Assembly (NCBI GenBank): GCA_900074725.1
Contig: LT598459.1
Span: forward strand, 10,467 to 74,466
Origin: Lachancea dasiensis
Taxonomy: Eukaryota > Ascomycota > Saccharomycetes > Saccharomycetales > Saccharomycetaceae
Direction of reading: 5' to 3'
DNA: 64,000 nt
Below, piece after piece: positions 50,905 through 60,566 of this stretch. A program made the translations under genes and the position numbers. Position 1 is the first letter of the stretch. Every line of letters begins with the position of its first letter. The notes beneath the pieces are model-generated. The model was not told the DNA's origin and did not search any database. It saw only the letters and a program-made list of their open reading frames with translations.

Positions 50905-52788
50905 ATGCCACGGGTACTATGCGTTGCTGAGAAAAATTCAATTGCTAAATCTGTGGCAGGAATTTTGAGTGGTGGAAGATCCTCTCGGCGCGACAGTCCT
51001 AGCAAGTACATCAAGAACTATGATTTTACGTTTGACTTTCCATTCTCTGGGTCAAGCGACGTAACAATGACATCTGTCGCCGGTCACTTGACAGGGCTAG
51101 ACCTGGATCAAGCGCACGGCTGGGGTAAGTGCCCTATCCCACAAGTCTTTGACGCGCCCATCGTTGAAATCCACACAAAGGACCAAGAGAAAATGGCTAG
51201 CAATATCAAGCGCGAATGTCGAAATGCAGACTACATCATGATTTGGACAGATTGTGATAGAGAGGGTGAATACATTGGATGGGAAATTGTGCAAGCGGCT
51301 TTGCAGGGGAATCGAAATCTGCAAGGGAACGTATACCGGGCGATTTTCTCGCATTTGGAAAGCCGACATATAATACACGCAGCAAAAAATCCAAAAAGAC
51401 TTGATCAGCGCGCTGTGGATGCTGTGAGGACACGTATGGAAGTGGACTTAAGATCAGGAGTGGCATTTACAAGATTTCTGACGGAACTTTTGGGTTCCAA
51501 GGTTGAAAGGGACTTGGGTCTTAAAAATAATCAGCGGCCAATTATATCATACGGAACATGTCAATTCCCCACTTTGGGATTTGTTGTTGATCGTTTTGAA
51601 AGGATTCAAAAGTTTATTCCCGAAACGTTTTGGTACATAGTGCTCTCCGTTCCCAATGGGCCCGATACCACAAATTTTCAATGGGAACGCGGCCATCTTT
51701 TTGACCGGCTTACCGTGGCTGTAATATTCGAACTATGTCTAGAAACGTCACGAAACATAGCAAAAGTTACAGACATAAAATCCAAATCCACATCAAAGTA
51801 CCGGCCCCTTCCCTTAACTACAGTAGAACTTCAAAAGAATTGCTCCCGCTTTTATAAGATGAGTGCGAAGGCTTCGCTGGACGCAGCCGAAAAACTATAT
51901 CAAAAAGGCTACATTTCTTATCCCAGAACCGAAACTGACATCTTTCCGTCCAAGATGGACTTACAGAGTCTTGTGGAGCAACAGACATCTGACAATCGTT
52001 GGGGAGATTATGCCAAGACTCTGCTTAACGGACCTGGTTCAAATCGCTTCAAATGGCCTAGAGCTGGCAAGAATGATGACAAGGCCCATCCTCCAATCCA
52101 CCCGATAATTAGTTGTGGCGCAGGATTAGACAACGAGAATGAAAAAAAGGTTTATGAATATGTCACTCGTCATTTTTTAGCTTGTTGTTCCGAAGATTCC
52201 AAGGGTCACTCCACAACCATGACGTTGAAATGGGGAACTGAATTTTTCACAGCGAGCGGCATCGTTGTGTTGGAACGAAACTTCTTGGACGTTTACGTTT
52301 GGATGAAGTGGGAAACCACAAAGCAGTTACCGAACTTAGCTCTTGGTCAAGATGTTGAGCTCTCTTCAAGTCTCATGAAGGATGGCCAAACTTCGCCACC
52401 AAACCACATGACAGAAAGTGAGTTGATTTTGTTGATGGACGCCAATGGTATTGGAACAGATGCCACTATCGCAGAACACATAGAAAAGATTCAGCAACGA
52501 GATTACATCAAGAAGAAGAAAATGAGCAAACAAACTTACTTAATACCAACAACACTTGGAATCTCGCTAGTCCACGGTTTCGAAGCCATTGGTTTGGAGG
52601 ATTCGTTTGCCAAGCCTTTTCTCCGCCGTCAGATGGAGGTGGATCTGAAGTTGATTTGTGATGGTAACAAGAACAAGTTAGAGGTTGTGAATGACTTGAT
52701 TACCAAATACCAGGAATACTATGGGCTGACTAGCACAAATCAGAATAAGTTAGTAGAAACCTATATGAATATTAAATCCTTAATATAA
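50905..52788 (+). CDS. TOP3: DNA topoisomerase III (type IA)
   Basis: 627 residues from the ATG MPRVLCVAEKNS (656 in S. cerevisiae); four further codons lie upstream but only from a TTG. TOPRIM domain: Glu9 in CVAEKNSIAKSV and the acidic triad in WTDCDREGEYIGWE (Asp116, Asp118, Glu120). Active-site tyrosine Tyr339 in GYISYPRTETD, which forms the 5'-phosphotyrosine link to one DNA strand. Further type IA landmarks: HPPIHP and LILLMDANGIGTDATIAEHI. It acts with Sgs1 and Rmi1 in dissolving recombination intermediates. No Zn fingers at the C-terminus, as in yeast Top3. Convergent with MSC2, the two stops about 41 bp apart. Confidence 0.97.
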   Translation: MPRVLCVAEKNSIAKSVAGILSGGRSSRRDSPSKYIKNYDFTFDFPFSGSSDVTMTSVAGHLTGLDLDQAHGWGKCPIPQVFDAPIVEIHTKDQEKMASNIKRECRNADYIMIWTDCDREGEYIGWEIVQAALQGNRNLQGNVYRAIFSHLESRHIIHAAKNPKRLDQRAVDAVRTRMEVDLRSGVAFTRFLTELLGSKVERDLGLKNNQRPIISYGTCQFPTLGFVVDRFERIQKFIPETFWYIVLSVPNGPDTTNFQWERGHLFDRLTVAVIFELCLETSRNIAKVTDIKSKSTSKYRPLPLTTVELQKNCSRFYKMSAKASLDAAEKLYQKGYISYPRTETDIFPSKMDLQSLVEQQTSDNRWGDYAKTLLNGPGSNRFKWPRAGKNDDKAHPPIHPIISCGAGLDNENEKKVYEYVTRHFLACCSEDSKGHSTTMTLKWGTEFFTASGIVVLERNFLDVYVWMKWETTKQLPNLALGQDVELSSSLMKDGQTSPPNHMTESELILLMDANGIGTDATIAEHIEKIQQRDYIKKKKMSKQTYLIPTTLGISLVHGFEAIGLEDSFAKPFLRRQMEVDLKLICDGNKNKLEVVNDLITKYQEYYGLTSTNQNKLVETYMNIKSLI

Positions 52789-52829
52789 AATCTATCCAAC
52801 ATTACATTGCATGAAAGAAAATCCAAATT

Positions 52830-54965
52830 TCATTGCTGATTTGCTATCACTGGGCCACCCGACGAATTATAACTTCGACACCAGCATGATGAGTCCTTGT
52901 GCTCTACTTGAATCCACGCTTGGATCCCGGCACTTTCTAAAATCTTCTCTACTCTTTTCTTGATGATGGTCGAATTTTCCCCGTCCATGTATTGAATGTG
53001 GATATAACCAACGAGCTTTTGAGAAGCTCTCGTTGCGGCTGGAAGGTTATTGTCGTCGGTGGCGCCTTCATGACTGTGGGAGTGTGCATTAGAATGAGAA
53101 TGAGAGTGGGAATGGGCGTGCGTATGACCTCCATGACTTCCGGATGAGGATAAGGGCCAAAAACGTGGAGTGGTATACCCAGTGATACCTGGAGTCATTG
53201 AAATGTCGTTAAGAGCATTTTTCAGCTTATTGTACTGTTTGTCGTTGAGTCTGAGTAACATGCTCGCAGTGGTAGATTGAATGAGGGGGATAGAGCTCAT
53301 CAGAATTAATGTCGCAATGAAAATGGATGCAATCGGATCAAATATTTGTAGTTTGAACAACTTTGTTAAGACCGTAGAAATGACAACACCAACAGATCCA
53401 AGAGTGTCGGCCATGATGTGTAAAAAGATACCTCTCATGTTCTCGTTCTCTCCGTCGTGCCCATGTGAACCATGGTCAAACACGAAAAGGCCTAATAAAT
53501 TAACAACCAGCCCCAAAAACGACACCACCAATAATTCCGTCGTTTCTAAAATCGCGGTCGGATTCATGACTCTGTCAATGGCCTCAACCAAAATACCTGA
53601 AACTATTCCAATTAATAAAACACCATTAGTGAAACCTGCTAGGGTTTCAAGATATCCCAGAGCAAAGGGAAATTTGTCGTTAGCTGGATTTTTCGACAAT
53701 GCACCTGCTACAAGCCCTAATAGCAGGGACATACAATCCAAAGCCATATGTAAAGAATCAGACAGCAAGCCCAACGACTTCGAGCGGAATGAGTAAAGTA
53801 ATTGCACGAACATAAATGTGGTATTGAGTAGAAGGAAGGAAAATATTGGCCGCGTTTCGGGATTAGTGGCAAGCTGAAAGAACATTCCAGCCATTTGGCT
53901 GGGCGTTTCGTCAAAGTGGCTGTCTTGCGAGTGACTGTGCGCATGATCATGACCATGATTATGACCATGGGAGTGGTGAGAGTCATCATGACTCGAAACT
54001 TCAGTTCTTTTGTGATTCGCGTCGCACGGAAGATTATGATGATGATGATGATGATGTTCAACACACGTCGTATGTGTGTCGTCTTCGTGGGGGTCTGAGC
54101 TGAGCTGACGAGTATTCTTGGCGGAAATTATACCGCTGAAGAATATAAAGAGCAAAATAATCACGTACCGCGGTAGGGGCTCATTTGTTCTGTTGGAAGA
54201 GAGGAACTGAACCATGATTGCAGCGAGCCCCAACATTGGCGGGACATAGGGCGAGCCTACAACTTTAAGTGCGTTCGATGGATGTGCTTCGTTGCAAATT
54301 TCTTTCCAGCTAACCAGGAGGAGTGCCAGACATCCGAAGCAAATAAAAACCATGGAGTTTTGTACAGTGAGTCTTGATCCACTCGCTTCAGAAAAGAGAT
54401 TTAGAGGGTCGATCAAAGCCAGGTTCAAAAACCCCGCAATGCTGAGGCAGATAAGTGCATAGTGGGCAGGCCTTAGGTGAATATTGATCATGATCTTCGA
54501 GCCCATGATTGTCTTTGTTTTGAGTTGTAAAGTCAATAGAATAGCGATGTAGCTAAGTGCCGTCTTGTAATAGGAATGCCCTTCCAGGTAGTTGAGCGAT
54601 AAACTCAATGCCGGAAATATTGTGAAAGCCCAATTGTAGGTGATGCAGCCGCTCAGTGCTTGGAGTAGCAGCGCTGATAGCACCGATGTCTGTGTGTGGC
54701 CCAATAAAGAGTTTAACGAGAAACTTACGAACGCCAAAAGCATGCACGAGCTCAGTTGTTCCACAGCACTGAATGCCCCCCCAAAGGCTGTTGCAGCCGA
54801 GGCGCAGAGAAGAGGAGCCATCAAATGCTTCATAAAGGGTTCCAGGAGGCCGTCAGACCCGACTGAAGCATCAGCACCTGTGCCAACGATCAGATTGCTG
54901 CTCAAAAGAACGGTGGGATATGAGAGGATGAGTGGAATTCGCGAGAGTACATCATCAAGCACCAT
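52830..54965 (-). CDS. MSC2: ER/nuclear-envelope zinc transporter of the CDF family
   Basis: 711 residues if started at the ATG at 54965, where MVLDDVLSRIPLILSYPTVL aligns with the known N-terminus of S. cerevisiae Msc2 (725 aa, from memory); an upstream in-frame ATG at 55058 would add 31 residues. About 12 or more membrane segments. The C-terminal half is the CDF domain with zinc-site residues in LSDSLHMALDCMSLL and FLHIMADTLGSVG, preceded and followed by His-rich loops (a run of seven His near 54045, and HSHSHSHSNAHSHSHE before the cytosolic domain). It works as a heterodimer with Zrg17 to supply zinc to the early secretory pathway. Two TCACGTGA sites lie about 145-160 bp upstream. Confidence 0.96.
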   Translation of the reverse strand: MVLDDVLSRIPLILSYPTVLLSSNLIVGTGADASVGSDGLLEPFMKHLMAPLLCASAATAFGGAFSAVEQLSSCMLLAFVSFSLNSLLGHTQTSVLSALLLQALSGCITYNWAFTIFPALSLSLNYLEGHSYYKTALSYIAILLTLQLKTKTIMGSKIMINIHLRPAHYALICLSIAGFLNLALIDPLNLFSEASGSRLTVQNSMVFICFGCLALLLVSWKEICNEAHPSNALKVVGSPYVPPMLGLAAIMVQFLSSNRTNEPLPRYVIILLFIFFSGIISAKNTRQLSSDPHEDDTHTTCVEHHHHHHHNLPCDANHKRTEVSSHDDSHHSHGHNHGHDHAHSHSQDSHFDETPSQMAGMFFQLATNPETRPIFSFLLLNTTFMFVQLLYSFRSKSLGLLSDSLHMALDCMSLLLGLVAGALSKNPANDKFPFALGYLETLAGFTNGVLLIGIVSGILVEAIDRVMNPTAILETTELLVVSFLGLVVNLLGLFVFDHGSHGHDGENENMRGIFLHIMADTLGSVGVVISTVLTKLFKLQIFDPIASIFIATLILMSSIPLIQSTTASMLLRLNDKQYNKLKNALNDISMTPGITGYTTPRFWPLSSSGSHGGHTHAHSHSHSHSNAHSHSHEGATDDNNLPAATRASQKLVGYIHIQYMDGENSTIIKKRVEKILESAGIQAWIQVEHKDSSCWCRSYNSSGGPVIANQQ

Positions 54966-55950
54966 TTGCGTAGTGACGAAACTCGCTACACGCAACAGCT
55001 CGCTTCTAATGTCGATTTCTGGACTGGCACCTAAAAGAGGGCCAAGTGTGAGAACCATAAAGGTAGCGGGCACTATCGGATTTCGATGTTTTTCAAAACG
55101 TGACTTTCACGTGACCTTCACGTGACGTCTTTTTTTATCACCTTCTTCCAATTCTGGCACTGGTCTTCGACAATGTGGTAGTTCTGTAGGACCCCACGCG
55201 GAGGCCGGACCACTGGTTATCGAGACCCTCAGTGGATCGAAAACTCCGAACACACCTCAGAGTGATCGTAATTTTTTAACAGGACCGGGAGAGCAATTCT
55301 CTTCATGCCCCACCGGCGGCGGCGCCTTATAGCGTTCATAACCTAGTGTCATCAGCTCTACCGCTTGATGCTCTACTGGTAAAACTATGCTCTCTTGTAA
55401 GATGGCCTCTACCGGCTACCGGTAATTCTTCTCTCTTACCGCAAGTCAATTTTTTTATGTCTCATTCATATATAATGACATTAAGATGTGCAGTGACAGA
55501 ATCGCTGAAGTAGAGCATGGTCCGCGAGCCGTACCACCCACAATGGACGCCAATAACAGCGTCGTTTGTCCCACTCGACAATCGCTAGCAGCGTCAGGCT
55601 TTGGTTAGCTCTGAGGCTGCGATTTGGTAGCACGGTTGACGTTCATCTCTTACGTGGTTAGCGACCTCATCTCGAATTACTCCGGAAGGCTTTTAAACGC
55701 ATGGCATGCTTAAACTTTCCTCCACATATATGCACCTCTCAGCATGGTGCGAGGAAGAAAAGAATCGTCTGCTTTTTGGAAAATTTCGAATGAAATTGCC
55801 GCGTGCCGGATTGTGTTGCTCATAGTGTGCAAACTACTTAAATGGACCGCGAAGCCATCGAAGACATGTAATGTTCATTATGGTGGGTTCTTAATTCTTC
55901 GCTTCGGTTATCCATATAACAAAGTTATCAGCAGACTGGACAAGTGAAAA
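54966..55950. other. Divergent promoter of MSC2 and THI7
   Basis: About 985 bp. It holds the paired TCACGTGA sites near MSC2, a GC-rich patch (CCGGCGGCGGCGCC at about 55312-55326), and repeats of CTACCGG near 55410. Short frames only. Confidence 0.5.
55107..55125. promoter_or_regulatory. Two TCACGTGA sites 11 bp apart in the MSC2 promoter
   Basis: Octamers at 55107-55114 and 55118-55125, one helical turn apart, as part of the direct repeat TTCACGTGACC/TTCACGTGACG. The sequence fits Cbf1 (and Pho4/CDEI-type) binding. The same face of DNA would be occupied by two dimers. Confidence 0.65.
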
Positions 55951-57723
55951 ATGTCAGTCGAGAACGGCAGAAATGAGAAAAAGCCCAGCGGTTTCACGCG
56001 GGGCGTCAACAGGTGCCTTCAGTTTTTGGAAGTTCCGGTTGGTGAGAGAGAAACGCTGAATGTGCTGAGAAACCCAGATTTGCAGCCTATCCCTGTCAAA
56101 GACCAAACGTGGGGCATTGCGTCGAACACTTGTTACTGGGGTATCATTTCGTTCAGCGTGGGTACGTGGATTAGTGCCAACGCTGCGCTTTCCGTGGGGT
56201 TGTCGTACGCCGAAACCATCGGCACATTTATCGTGGGTGACGTTGTCACAATCGTCTTCACACTGGCGAACTCATACCACGGAACAGACTGGAAAGTGGG
56301 CTACACGATCGCGCAACGCCTGGTGTTTGGGATCTACGGTTCTGGCTTGGGTATATTGGTGCGTTTCCTGATGAGCATAGTAAACTACGGGTCCAACGCG
56401 TGGTTGGGAGGTTTGTGTGTGAACATGATTCTGGATTCGTGGTCGCATCACTACTTTACTCTGGAAAACACCCTGTCCTCGAATGTGGCGATGACCACGA
56501 AAGAGGTGATCGGGTTCATGCTGTTCCACGTGATCACCGCGCTTTTCTATCTGATGAAGCCCAAGAGCATGAACTATTTCCTGATTGCATCCTGCTCTGC
56601 TACGTGCGCTGCGATGACCTGCATGGTGATCTACTTGTGCCACAAGAATGGCGGGGTTGGATCCTACTTCAGTGACCTGGAGACGACGGTCACGGGTTCT
56701 GACAGGTCGTGGGCTTGGGTTTACATGGTTTCCTACTGGTTTGGTTCTGTGTCGCCCGGTTCTGTCAACCAAAGCGATTACTCCAGGTTTGCCACTTCAA
56801 AGACCGCTGTTTACGTGGGCACCACTTTGGCCTTGCTGGTTCCCACCACGCTAATTCCTGTGTATGGTGTTATTGGTGCTTCCACGTCACAAGAGCTTTA
56901 TGGCACTCCATTCTGGATGCCAATGGACATTTGCGATTATTGGTTGAGTGATGGTTACTCTTCAGGTGCCCGGGCTGCCACTTTTTTCTGCGGTTTAGCC
57001 TTCCTGTGCTCGCAGATTTCTTACACTATCTCCAACTGTGGTTTTGCGGCGGGCATGGATCTAAGTGGTGTTCTGCCCAAATATATTAACATTTTCAGAG
57101 GAGCCATCTTTTGCGCAGTTCTCAGTATCGCCGTCCAGCCTTGGAACTTCTACAATTCATCCTCCACCTTCCTCACGGTGATGTACTCATTTGGTGTCAT
57201 CATGACTCCGCTCATTTCCGTTATGATTTGTGACAACTTTTTGGTGAGAAAGCGGAATTACGCTATTTCCCAAGCATTCGTGGTTCATGGTGAGTACTAT
57301 TACACTTGGGGTGTCAATTGGCGTGCTATGTTCGCTTTTACTTGTGGTATGGCACCCGGTTTGCCAGGTTTGGCTGCTGAGGCCAACCCAAACATTCAAG
57401 TTTCCCAGGGTATCCTAAACTTCTACATGGCTGACTCTTTCACATCATTCCTAATTTCCTTCTTCGTATACTGGATACTATGTTTGGTCTTCCCAGTCAA
57501 GATCAATATCAAACAAGACGACAAGGATTATTACGGAGCATTCACTGATGAGCAAGCAAGGAAACGCGGATTGATCCCCTTCAGTGAGCTACATGACAGT
57601 GAAGTCAACGAATACGATTATCACCGTGGCGAGGATGCCTTGCCACCTTACGACAGTGATGGAAGCGTCGAGGCGGATAAAGCACACGAGCAGGCCAGCA
57701 CCGAGAAACTGGAGGATAAATAG
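55951..57723 (+). CDS. THI7: NCS1-family thiamine transporter
   Basis: 590 residues (598 in S. cerevisiae). Twelve predicted membrane segments with NCS1 landmarks: LRNPDLQPIPVKDQTWG, ISANAALSVGLSYAETIGTF, AQRLVFGIYGSGLGILVR, GSVSPGSVNQSDYSRFATS and DLSGVLPKYINIFRGA, then a hydrophilic acidic tail. NPDLxPxPxxxxTW is typical of the Thi7/Thi72/Nrt1 subgroup (thiamine and nicotinamide riboside). Synteny with TOP3 and VPS64/FAR10 (S. cerevisiae YLR234W-YLR238W) points to THI7 (YLR237W). Plasma-membrane proton symporter for thiamine uptake. Convergent with COQ4. Confidence 0.93.
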   Translation: MSVENGRNEKKPSGFTRGVNRCLQFLEVPVGERETLNVLRNPDLQPIPVKDQTWGIASNTCYWGIISFSVGTWISANAALSVGLSYAETIGTFIVGDVVTIVFTLANSYHGTDWKVGYTIAQRLVFGIYGSGLGILVRFLMSIVNYGSNAWLGGLCVNMILDSWSHHYFTLENTLSSNVAMTTKEVIGFMLFHVITALFYLMKPKSMNYFLIASCSATCAAMTCMVIYLCHKNGGVGSYFSDLETTVTGSDRSWAWVYMVSYWFGSVSPGSVNQSDYSRFATSKTAVYVGTTLALLVPTTLIPVYGVIGASTSQELYGTPFWMPMDICDYWLSDGYSSGARAATFFCGLAFLCSQISYTISNCGFAAGMDLSGVLPKYINIFRGAIFCAVLSIAVQPWNFYNSSSTFLTVMYSFGVIMTPLISVMICDNFLVRKRNYAISQAFVVHGEYYYTWGVNWRAMFAFTCGMAPGLPGLAAEANPNIQVSQGILNFYMADSFTSFLISFFVYWILCLVFPVKINIKQDDKDYYGAFTDEQARKRGLIPFSELHDSEVNEYDYHRGEDALPPYDSDGSVEADKAHEQASTEKLEDK

Positions 57724-57825
57724 GTTTCATATGCGGTTACTCGGCATTTGAATTTTGATAGACATACTAGTAATAATGGAAATAATAGATAGAATGCGAA
57801 CTGACAAAATTACGTTTTTTCACCA

Positions 57826-58788
57826 TCATTCTACTTCATGCTTGTCGTACCTGACTTTGAATTGCTGGCGCTGTTTCATTCTTTCCCGACGAAGGGCCCT
57901 TAAGTCTGGGGGTGGGGTGAAGTTCAGATTTCTCCGGATTTCATCTACATCCTTTTCTAGCAGCTCTTCCCAGTACACGTTAATTAGTGGCTTGGAACTC
58001 AAACCTGTTCTGACAGCCCAAGGAAGGTAAATCTCATAGAGGCGCTGTTGTTGTGCTGGCTTCAAGCGTAGTGGGGCGAAGAGAGCACCTAAAGCAGCCA
58101 TGGGGACACCAATGTTTGCTGCTTCTAAGGCTTTTACTGCAATTTCGCCTTCGATGATAATGGGAAGGTCATTTACAGCGTGATAGAAGTCGTGGCACTG
58201 CCGGTAGCGCTTGAATATGTAAGCATGCGTAGGGTCATCAACGTATTTCACCGGGGCCCTTGTATCGGGAGAGACCCCTTCCTTGAGCAGCCATTTGTAG
58301 TAGCTATAACCCAATGTGTTAGGGCCCATTTTACTCAGGCGTTCCATGTCTAAGCTTTCCGAAGTGATATCTGGCTGTTCACGCAATATTCGTCTTCCAG
58401 TCTTATCTGCAAGCATAGTGCGTTGTAGATTCTCCAGGAAGAATGTAAAGGCAGAAGCCTCGCCCAGCTGTACGATGTTATCACCATTTTCGGGATGGAA
58501 GTAGGATTTAAGTCCTGAAACGAGGAACAAAAGAACGCGTTCGTGCGGATACAGTGGAATATGTCCGTCATACTTAGGCTTCATTGGCCTGGAATCTTTT
58601 ATTGAAGTAACCTGAGCTTTTGCCTCATAATTTTTGTTATGTATCTCTCCCCTGGCCATTGCATTGGCCAAGCGGGCGTTGCGGCCAAAGACGAAGCCAC
58701 CAAGCGTCAAAGCCGTGGCCACTACGAATTGACGCTTTTGAAATTTCTGCGATGGGCCAATAGATCGTTGAGTAACGCTTTTGAACAT
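57826..58788 (-). CDS. COQ4: Coenzyme Q biosynthesis scaffold protein, mitochondrial
   Basis: 320 residues (335 in S. cerevisiae). A basic, Ser/Gln-rich N-terminus with no acid before residue 45 is a mitochondrial presequence. The conserved zinc-ligand motif HDxxH(x11)E is intact: His199-Asp200-Phe-Tyr-His203 and Glu215. Other landmarks: GRRILREQPDITSESLDM, LPNTLGYSYYKWL-type region (here GPNTLGYSYYKWLLKEGVSPDTR), and LYEIYLPWAVRTGLSSKPLINVYWE. It organises the CoQ synthome on the matrix face of the inner membrane and is needed for a ring-modification step. Divergent with RAV2 over about 120 bp. Confidence 0.97.
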   Translation of the reverse strand: MFKSVTQRSIGPSQKFQKRQFVVATALTLGGFVFGRNARLANAMARGEIHNKNYEAKAQVTSIKDSRPMKPKYDGHIPLYPHERVLLFLVSGLKSYFHPENGDNIVQLGEASAFTFFLENLQRTMLADKTGRRILREQPDITSESLDMERLSKMGPNTLGYSYYKWLLKEGVSPDTRAPVKYVDDPTHAYIFKRYRQCHDFYHAVNDLPIIIEGEIAVKALEAANIGVPMAALGALFAPLRLKPAQQQRLYEIYLPWAVRTGLSSKPLINVYWEELLEKDVDEIRRNLNFTPPPDLRALRRERMKQRQQFKVRYDKHEVE

Positions 58789-58910
58789 TAGTTCCTTTCA
58801 CTCGAGACAGGGTGCTGATCTTTCATATTTAAATATTGAATAAATATTATATCCCAAGGTTAACTTAAGTAAGTTTAGCAACTAGCCATAGGACAAAAGC
58901 GAGATCTAGA

Positions 58911-59924
58911 ATGACTACCACACTCTTCCCCAATGATTACTTTGGTGCTACTAGGTCGTCAGATCAGAAAGGGGAACGGCAATGGCTCATTAATGAGATC
59001 ATAAAGCCCGAACTACCTAATATTATCGATAACGTGGATAAATGCTTAGAGCTGTTGACAAGCGAAACTAGCTTTAAAGTGCCTATAAGTAATGGAGCAG
59101 GCAACGATTCAAACGCAGCTTACGTGCGAGGGGTTCTCACGAGGAAGAGCGGATTCGTCACCGATCTGCAGCTGATTATTAGATTCAAGCAGTTCAACCG
59201 AGGCAGACAAACTGTGTTGAAGATGAACACCGGTGAACCATTTCCTTTACAGCAGATTGCTACAATAACTGAGAACCTAAAGGCTGTAGCTGATCTGCTG
59301 GATACTCTCCAGCTATCGGAAGATGTGGACACTTTTGTTAGTGACCTAGCAAAAGTGCTGGACTTACTATCCAAGTCCATCAACTTGCTACAATTTCCTC
59401 CCCAGGACCTATTGTTCCCCTATAATAAGAACATAGTCTTGAAAAGTCTGTTTTCGAACGGCGAAGGACCTTTTCAAACATCACATCACATCTTGAACAT
59501 GGATCTCGTTATTCTCAAAAACGAGATAAGCATGGATTTCCGTAACCTACAGAAAATCACCACCAGGCCATGGTGCGATTACAATTCTGAAACGGGTAAA
59601 ACTTTCGCAGACATAGTACGTGAGAAATTGAAGTCGCAACGTGGAAAGAAATTAAGCGAGATTCTGGAGGACGAGGGATTGCAAATCGAAGAGCCTTCTT
59701 TGCTGCGAAACGTCTTTCCGCACAAAAACGCCCATCAGTGTACCACCTTAGAAGACGCGCAAAACGTGCTGGCACGCTGCGTCACCTTTGAGGACGGTTT
59801 GGTATCCGAATGCCAAAAGGTATCCATCTCCACCAGCGATCCCAGCCTCATTAGCATCACCTCAAAGCTAAATGGGCTGGAAAACTGTGTGAGTAATTAT
59901 TACACCAATGTCACACTGATATAG
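58911..59924 (+). CDS. RAV2: RAVE complex subunit (V-ATPase assembly)
   Basis: 337 residues (351 in S. cerevisiae), soluble, rogdi-like fold. It opens MTTTLFPNDYFGATRSSDQK and INEIIKPELPNIIDNVDKCL, then GFVTDLQLIIRFKQFNRGRQ and PPQDLLFPYNKN. Family assignment rests on length, the rogdi-type QLIIRFKQFN...VLKM segment, and position between COQ4 (YDR204W) and SPC19 (YDR201W), exactly where S. cerevisiae has RAV2 (YDR202C). RAVE (Rav1-Rav2-Skp1) re-associates V1 with V0 sectors on the vacuole after glucose readdition. The stop is 13 bp from the convergent SPC19 stop. Confidence 0.9.
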   Translation: MTTTLFPNDYFGATRSSDQKGERQWLINEIIKPELPNIIDNVDKCLELLTSETSFKVPISNGAGNDSNAAYVRGVLTRKSGFVTDLQLIIRFKQFNRGRQTVLKMNTGEPFPLQQIATITENLKAVADLLDTLQLSEDVDTFVSDLAKVLDLLSKSINLLQFPPQDLLFPYNKNIVLKSLFSNGEGPFQTSHHILNMDLVILKNEISMDFRNLQKITTRPWCDYNSETGKTFADIVREKLKSQRGKKLSEILEDEGLQIEEPSLLRNVFPHKNAHQCTTLEDAQNVLARCVTFEDGLVSECQKVSISTSDPSLISITSKLNGLENCVSNYYTNVTLI

Positions 59925-59937
59925 CCAGGGTGCACAG

Positions 59938-60405
59938 TCAAGTAGAACTTTCCAAACTTTGTATTTTTTCTAAGAGCTGCGCTTTTTGCGCCTTGAGGTC
60001 TCGTAGCTGATCCAACTCTTCAGTGGTTGACGAAGTCATTATCACCAAGTCGGAACCCACGTCTTGGTCTTGTGCCTCCTCACCATTAAATCTATTTCTC
60101 AATCTCAAGGCATTTAATTCCAGCGTTTGTTGCAGGTTGTCACGCTCGCGTTCCAATTTTGACAACTGTTTCGCCAGTTTCTTGCTCAAATTATTAACCA
60201 AAGGTTCTACTTCCTCAATCAAATCCAATTTCGCCCGCTGGACGTCATATTCGGGGACCAGCTCGAAAACTCTTCGTGATTGAATCAGACTCTTTGTCAA
60301 GCGATTGCTTGGTGCTGATTCTTTCTTCAAAAGATTTACAGTCTGTTCTAAGCATCTGACACTTGATTCCATAGCCGTAACGCATTGCGAAAGACTCTCC
60401 GCCAT
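59938..60405 (-). CDS. SPC19: DASH/Dam1 kinetochore complex subunit
   Basis: 155 residues (165 in S. cerevisiae). The N-terminal half begins MAESLSQCVTAMESSVRCLE and continues with TVNLLKKESAPSNRLTKSLI and RVFELVPEYDV, characteristic of Spc19. A central heptad-rich coiled coil follows (about 75-115, KKLAKQLSKLERERDNLQQT) and another at the end (LDQLRDLKAQKAQLLEKIQS). The ten-protein Dam1 ring couples kinetochores to microtubule plus ends. Its place between RAV2 and VPS64 matches YDR201W. Short divergent promoter (about 160 bp) shared with VPS64. Confidence 0.93.
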   Translation of the reverse strand: MAESLSQCVTAMESSVRCLEQTVNLLKKESAPSNRLTKSLIQSRRVFELVPEYDVQRAKLDLIEEVEPLVNNLSKKLAKQLSKLERERDNLQQTLELNALRLRNRFNGEEAQDQDVGSDLVIMTSSTTEELDQLRDLKAQKAQLLEKIQSLESST

Positions 60406-60566
60406 CTTGGAGCGGGTCTTGCCGATTATCTTTCCGAAGCCTGGTCCTATTTATCGTGATGTACCCAGTTTTAGCGACCTAATTTCATAGAATATATAAA
60501 CATTTCCATAAAGTGACTGAAAGGAATCCACTTGACCATCGAAAGCCAATCGTGTAGCATTCTTCA

